A stretch of 64,000 nucleotides of DNA. It comes from Lineus longissimus (Eukaryota > Nemertea > Pilidiophora > Heteronemertea > Lineidae). The DNA lies in the NCBI RefSeq assembly GCF_910592395.1, contig NC_088315.1, positions 16,911,808-16,975,807 of the forward strand. The letters are read 5' to 3'. Made by a program: the position numbers and the translations under genes. A model generated the notes under the pieces. That model ran no database searches and was not told where the DNA came from. It worked only from the letters and a program-made list of their open reading frames with translations. Of the stretch, positions 58,401 through 64,000 are shown piece by piece (the first letter of the stretch is position 1; each line of letters begins with the position of its first letter).

Positions 58401-59697
58401 GCATCGAATTCTCGCTGAAAATCGAAATGGTGCAGACTTAGGAGTGAGTCTGTAAACGGAATTAAAGTACCACTTGCATTATTTTACAACGTCTCGTAAA
58501 ATCCAAATTACCCCGCTTGTTCATTTTGGCGAATCGCCTACAGTTTTTTTAAAACAATGAAAGTTTGATGATTTTAAATTTCTATATGAAAATTATTTCG
58601 GTTATTCAAAAAAATCATTTACTTGCGACATCCGCGAAAGGAAATGCCCGCGATTTTTGTTTGCTACCATTATTTTTGCAAATTGGCATGCTGGGAGTGT
58701 TCTAATTTCTAAGTTTTTTGTAAGGGTTTTTTAATTGGCTGATTACCTAACTGAAATACTTATGCCTTTGTATTCCTGCCATAATGTATGAATAGAAAAC
58801 ATGATTTCTGATAACATCCTCACAACCGGATTGGAATTGGTGCACTTGTTGGGAAGATATTGAATGAAGAAGATGCTGATATTAATATGATCAGGACTGG
58901 ACAGACGTCATGCTGCCGGTAGCATTGCTTTGTCTATGATTTCCTTGCAGTCTCCAGCTGAGCTTCTAAAATATTCATTCATCAAGTGAAGTGATCTCTT
59001 ATTGATGTAACTTAGTAGAGGAATGTGGGGAACCCATCTGTTAAGTCACAATCTAGTAAAAATATGTGTGTGCCAAAAGTCATCAACAGCCGGGTGTTCA
59101 TTTATATTGTATTTCAAGTGACACTCCTAATTAGAATATGTGTCGGCAACTGAGTATCACATACGATGATAACTGGCTTTCATGTGTCTGTTGATCATTT
59201 TATTACAAATGATATGTATGCGGAGATAGACTACAGTCGATTTCAAAAGCTAAGACCCCCTTACATATTTTATATGTTGATATTTTCTGTCACTATTTGC
59301 TATATTAACTACATTGTTTATATGATGGCAAGACAACTAGTAAAAAATTTGCAAATGATAAAGTGACTTATAGAGCTGTTAATTTTCAACAAAATACTAC
59401 TACTACAAAGCACTACTTTTAAAAAATTGAACATCATTTAATGAGGACATGTATACCTATAGTGAGGGGTGACCCCCCTGATGCGATGATGAGGTTAGTA
59501 AACTAGTATATAACGTTCTTTGTCCTCAAATTCATTTGTGTGCGCCAAAACATTTTCTTGTCAAACATACACGAATACCGACTCGTCACCAGATTTCTTC
59601 GCCCCGGAATCTCGACCTGCGGTTTCGAGCTTTCTAAGGTCGGAGAAAATCAACTCGTGAAATCTGGCGACTCAGACCACACACTAGAGCAGTATTC
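55472..59697. other. Type II internal segment of unit U1
   Basis: Collinear with 43.48-47.80 kb but without the AT-flanked element. It has small copy-specific indels (for example near 58960-59030). No supported exon. Confidence 0.5.
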
Positions 59698-59952
59698 TTA
59701 TTTGATGTCAAACGATTTGAAAGTTTTAATGAAATAAATCGCTTCTTTTGATTGTGAATTGTACCTTGCTGTTTGGATCTGATCCAGATTGAACCTTATC
59801 AACTGACAGTAGGGGCTGTTTAGTCTCTTAACCGAAATGAATGATCTGCATTGTCTGGTTAGGATGCAGCGAACGGCGCAAGCAGAGGAACTCGATATAT
59901 TTCTAGTCTGTGCAGCGCGTAACGAAAAGGGCAATTTGACTCTCATTCGCAT
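59698..59952 (-). CDS. Conserved block E3 of unit U1 (exon candidate)
   Basis: SFISVKRLNSPYCQLIRFNL; open, close to U2. Confidence 0.3.
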   Translation of the reverse strand: MRMRVKLPFSLRAAQTRNISSSSACAVRCILTRQCRSFISVKRLNSPYCQLIRFNLDQIQTARYNSQSKEAIYFIKTFKSFDIK

Positions 59953-60347
59953 GAATATTCTACCTGAAAAAAGATATTGGTGTCACAAAAGAAAGAAAGC
60001 TAACTCAATTCCCATGCTGATTGTCATTTTGGACATGCATCACATTGATAAGTACATCTTTATCTCTTACCAATATCAAAACATACCTCATCTGCAATGC
60101 CTGCTATTATAAAACACATGCATCTGACCCTAAGCGATTCGAGTGTAAAGTTGCCTGAGACCGCAGAGGTGTCACCCAAAATGTACATGTACTAGATTGA
60201 CACAATGGCGTATTTTGTGACATCTTGAGGGAAACAGGCGCCATATTCACGTCTCCGGCCCTGCCTACAAACCCGTGAGACATTAGTCATCATTTGGTGA
60301 AGTACAGAGATGCTATTCAGTCACCCTTAAGTCACTAAATCTAACTG

Positions 60348-60490
60348 TCAACCTCGATCCAGTACCGTACTTCTAAGGATTTGTATGAATGGAAATCGCA
60401 CTCAGAAATCTCAGAATCGGGGCTTTGAATCGAAATTGCAGTGCTCACCCCGAAGGAGGCAGCCAATGAAAATGCGAGTTTGGATTTCGA
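60348..60490 (-). CDS. Conserved block E2 of unit U1 (exon candidate)
   Basis: KSKLAFSLAASFGVSTAISI, then SEISECDFHSYKSLEVRYW. Open; a TAG follows VDS, downstream of the possible donor after RYWI. Confidence 0.35.
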
Positions 60491-61811
60491 ATTTCGTTGA
60501 GATTCAAGGCAAGTGATGCTCCGAATGGGCGCAATTCTTTCTGCGCTGGCACATCACCAAATTTGTGAGCGAATGTACATGTCTCATTCTCATTCTCTAA
60601 TTAGCTATACAAGGGGCATAAAGCTTTGTAAACCATCGATGAAGGGAAAATCATGTAATATGAATAATTTGTCTTTTCACCAAGCTCTTCGCTGTTCTTG
60701 GCCGTGCTGGCTGTTAGGTCACCATACTACAGGATTATCTGATAAAATTCCTGGAAAGGCCACAGATTTGTCATACATGTACATGCAGGTGATTTTTTTG
60801 CAAATTGCCAGCTTGTCTTAGCAATGACCCTTATTCACGCATTGATAAGGTTTTGTGCAGAGAAAAGCCAATAGGTTGGTTTATTCCTGGCACCAAAATA
60901 TTCTTTTGTTTCTCACAATTAGGAAGATTTGTCAACATGAAAGAATGTTTCATTTATTCAATATTCGTTACTGACACCAGGTATATCTTTGATAAGTTAG
61001 CAAGTAGCATTCTTAATTTTATTTCACATTTTAGGTGGTTTCGATAGACTTTGGACAGTTCTAACAATACAATAGAAAGGAGTGTTCTGTCACTGTTCCA
61101 ACCAACATCACATTTCAAAGGTTACCTCGCCTGAAATGAATACGGGATGACAGATAGGTCACGGTCATGATCAATTATAAACTGACACACCTGCATCAAA
61201 GGGGTCTCTTCTCCACCGAATACTACATGCACACACTACAAAGTTTTCACATGTATTACTTGTAACCTTACTGTTGAGAAGTACAACATGTAGCTAATCA
61301 AAGTAGATTCTATTTTTAGACACTGTGAGCTATAATTGCTAATTTCCATATTACTACCCACCCACTGCATTGGCCTAAGCTCTCCCATGGCAACACTCAT
61401 TACTAATTCATATGTGTTTGTATTAAACTAGCGGCACATAGGGGGATAAAAGAACACAACAGGACCATCGCCTCAAAATTGGGCTCAGTTGTAAAAACAG
61501 ATGTACATACAATGCAACATGGCATTTAAATTAAAGTTTTTTTAAAACTAATCCGTCTTTTGCTGATAGTAAATACAGTAGCCCCGCAGTTGACTGCCCT
61601 TAGTCCATCATATCTGATAGCGTTTGAAACATGGCCGATGGTCGGTCTAAATTTGATCATTGCGCTGCGTGGCCGGGCGCTTAAAAAAGGCGGTCCTTTT
61701 CTATGCATGCATGTCAGCTTTGACTAGAATAACACCACGGCACTCCACGTGTGTAGTGGGAAATGCAGGGAGGAATAACTTATCCTTGTCTCATATATTG
61801 CTCAAACCAAC
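60491..61811. other. Intron between E2 and exon 1 of unit U1
   Basis: Contains the ttagctatacaagg site that hosts the 9-bp-TSD element in U5, here empty next to a (CATTCT)n stretch at 60583-60600. No gene is seen. Confidence 0.5.
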
Positions 61812-62526
61812 CTGATATCCACTGCCAGAAGGATGCAATATTGGCTGCAGTGAGTTTCTTATTCGATAACAAGAGCTTGGTTACGTAATGAGTTCCGATC
61901 ACATTGCAGAGTGGCTGTTTGCTTCCGAAGCGAAAATTGAGGTCCGCTTCTTGTGCAAATTCCAGTCTCATGTTTTGAACGATCTTTTTCGTTTTGCCGA
62001 AACTAAAATGTAGAGACCTAGCCAAACGGTCTAGGAAAACGTGTATCCGTACCCACTGATTGATGATACATTTTGGTAGCATGATACTTTTGCCAGGATG
62101 TTCATGCCCTTTCAAATCAAATGCTTCTTTCCTCATGTACAGAGTCAATTCACATCGTACTCTGCCCCTCTTCTTCTTTGTTATCTTCATACAAATGTTA
62201 AGTACCATGTAGGCTGTTTTCCTCACCCTGAATTCGACAATCGAAAAGATTCTTCGCGTATCATTGAAAAGAAAGAAAGCAAGGAATGCAAGGGTCAGTG
62301 TAGGGGATGGAATGCGTAGGTATATTGACAGTTGACCTTTACATGTTAACTCTTTGGCATCGTGTATGCCGCCGGGACCGACCGCCAAACGCGTTACTCC
62401 TCTCCAAGAATGTCGATCTCCAACTATATTATCATCAATGTTAAACCTATCGAACGGCCAACACCACAAACTGGAGCTCGCCCCAGATGCTATTTCACGT
62501 GAAATCGTTGCCAATGTCAACGCCAT
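61812..62526 (-). CDS. Secreted LamG-type lectin-domain protein, exon 1, unit U1
   Basis: ATG at 62526. Shortest copy: the linker after the second Cys reads LTCKGQLSIYLRIPSP, three codons shorter than U3 and U5. Copy-specific residues include REIASGASSS in the signal region, EFRVRKTAYMVLNICMK and LEFAQEADLNFRFGSKQPLC. All six Cys and the LTAANIASFW end are kept. The donor-like CAG then GTTGG is at 61812; read-through would end at 61780. Confidence 0.7.
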
Positions 62527-64000
62527 TACAGTTGAGTACTTCAATCTCTCACGTGATTTTCAAGCTTGGAGTTTCTTAAAGGGTCGTTAATGGGGGTCAA
62601 CTCCTTTTTGCAAAGCTGATCACAAATGAATCGTAGATGCAGTTATCACTTCCATAGAGTGTAACCACATGCAGGAAAACATGTAAAACTAGGGCTGATT
62701 CAGGCAGGTAGTAAGTAAGCATTGCAAATAGCGAATTATAAATGGTTGATGGCGGATTGAATTGGTGACTTTTATTGGCGAGTTTTCTAAGTTTTTCAAA
62801 GGTGCGAAAATAACATTTTCCAAAACCCACTCTTACCAATCTCACCTTACCGCGTAGTGGCAAAAAAGCAAAGGTTCGCACACAACTTGATAATACGTTG
62901 AATTCTTTATAAATGCATGCGTGTGTAAAAGTGAGTGTGTCGCTTGCGGACACTGTCAGCTTTTTGTATCAAATACGCAGGCCTGTTCATCCCCCCCCCC
63001 CCTTGTATGGGCCGTTTAACTAAATCGGGAACATCAGATAATAGTGCCTAGTGAGAACTCTGGTGTAACAGTTGGTACTTTAAAATCAATTCTAGGTCTT
63101 CTGTGCAGGTTGGTCGAGTCCCTGAGAGTGGATATTGGAAACTGTAGTTTTCGCGCATTTTAAAACTCGCCATCCGCCGTCAGCCATCCGCCGTTTTCAT
63201 TCGCCATTCGCCATGTTTTACTAACTACTCGATTCAGGCGATGACCCTGTGTAAAATGAATGGACGTCCTTGGACTGCAGTACCCCAAACAATAGCTGTG
63301 TATTGTCAACGAATGTGGTTAATGGTTTGTTTAGGGAAAGCTACATAATCTTCAACAAAGGAACTCGGCAACTCTATTCACTTTAACAAAAGGACCGGAC
63401 TTAGATTCCGAGGAATTTGCATTTCTTTTACACGAGAAACACTTTTTGTGACTAAACAAATAAGTTTTAACTTGATATAACGTCTTATGGTACACAAGTC
63501 TTATCTCCGTTAAGAATATTAATTTGCACACCTTTTCAAACTTTAGGACAATACCATGTTTTATATCCACCTTGCTTCAATAGATTTTCATCACTTCAAG
63601 ATACGATCAACTCGCCACGACTGCTGAAACAAAATTTAAAACGGAAAAAATCCGAATGCCAAAACTGGGAAAAAAAGGGAAAACAAAGACGAAGAGAGAA
63701 CCACGTTGAAGCTGCCAGAGCAAGAAAAGAAGATGTGACGTCCTTCGTCGCACGAAATACCTCTCTGTGGGCGCCCTCTCGATCGTGCCCTTAATTGTGT
63801 CACATTTATTACTAAGTAACTCGTCTAACTGATTAATCCATGTCGCTCTGAAGTCACAACACTGACAAAACGTAGGGAAATCCTCGCGAGTGTGGCTTTT
63901 CCAACGTTGCATACGATAAAGGAAAAATAACCCACTGAGTTATCCCAACATTGTATGTTATCAAGATCTTGAATCAGCTCGGACTGCTGGATGTCATGGC
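62527..64000. other. 5' flank of U1 and start of the next unit's 3' spacer
   Basis: Matches the U5 flank (16740-17495). A C run lies near 62990-63002. From 63406 it repeats the first 595 bases of the window, so the array continues beyond the right edge. Confidence 0.6.

Noticed and set aside
62597-62953. Minus-strand frame upstream of U1 as a 5' coding exon
   Set aside because: Similar frame at 5311-5634 but not in U5, and absent from the U3/U4 flanks; more likely promoter or untranslated sequence.
1-64000. tRNA, rRNA or CRISPR features
   Set aside because: No cloverleaf-type or rRNA-like sequence and no regularly spaced short repeats were seen; the periodicity is that of the gene array and the microsatellite.

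Overview
This is 64 kb of animal (metazoan) nuclear DNA, most likely from a marine invertebrate. There are no operons or bacterial signals. Exons are separated by introns with GT/AG boundaries, short TIR transposons are very dense, and there is a non-LTR retrotransposon fragment and long G/C homopolymers. I cannot name the species from sequence alone.

The window is one tandem array. A unit of about 10-13 kb recurs with all genes on the minus strand. Its recognisable core is a 5' exon encoding a predicted secreted protein with a concanavalin-A/laminin-G-like (LamG-type) beta-sandwich. Five copies of this exon are intact (62526-61812, 49819-49084, 39439-38716, 27202-26485, 16739-16016). A sixth is dead (5190-5071: start codon lost, rest deleted). 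A seventh unit at the left edge keeps only its 3' part. I call them U1 (rightmost) to U7 (leftmost). Downstream of exon 1 each unit repeats further conserved blocks that may be exons: E2 and E3 in U1-U5, E4 and E5 only in U3-U5, and E6, a candidate terminal exon, in U1-U7. Only exon 1 shows a convincing coding signature: length differences between copies are all multiples of three. E2-E6 are offered with low confidence.

Two kinds of unit are present. Type I (U3, U4, U5) carries E4 and E5. Type II (U1, U2) has an unrelated 4 kb segment (43.5-47.8 kb; 55.8-59.7 kb) in that place.

Because the units are close paralogues, they act as each other's empty sites, so many transposon insertions can be placed to the base with their target duplications. 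These are: a foldback element containing a LINE fragment (6912-9585); a 9-bp-TSD element (13853-14422); a palindrome-rich element (15339-15720); a PIF/Harbinger-like element (17496-20485); a 10-bp-TSD element (27896-28948); a 6-bp-TSD element with an unidentified reading frame (29020-31524); a 9-bp-TSD MITE (32832-33148); TGCA-flanked elements as a single copy (1532-1975) and as an LTR-like double copy (33912-35349); TTA-flanked GC-rich MITEs (2507-2947, 40263-40703); and AT-flanked MITEs (3297-3652, 41590-41952, 45234-45598).

The clearest new gene outside the array is a complete pogo/Tc5-like (DDE_1/CENP-B-type) transposon at 51085-54320. It has about 100-bp TIRs, a TA duplication and a four-exon transposase whose three introns are all phase-consistent, giving about 416 residues, but the first catalytic aspartate position reads Asn.

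My reading of how this fits together (inference): a secreted lectin-like gene family is expanding by unequal exchange, losing copies by deletion at the left end, exchanging internal segments and absorbing DNA transposons.
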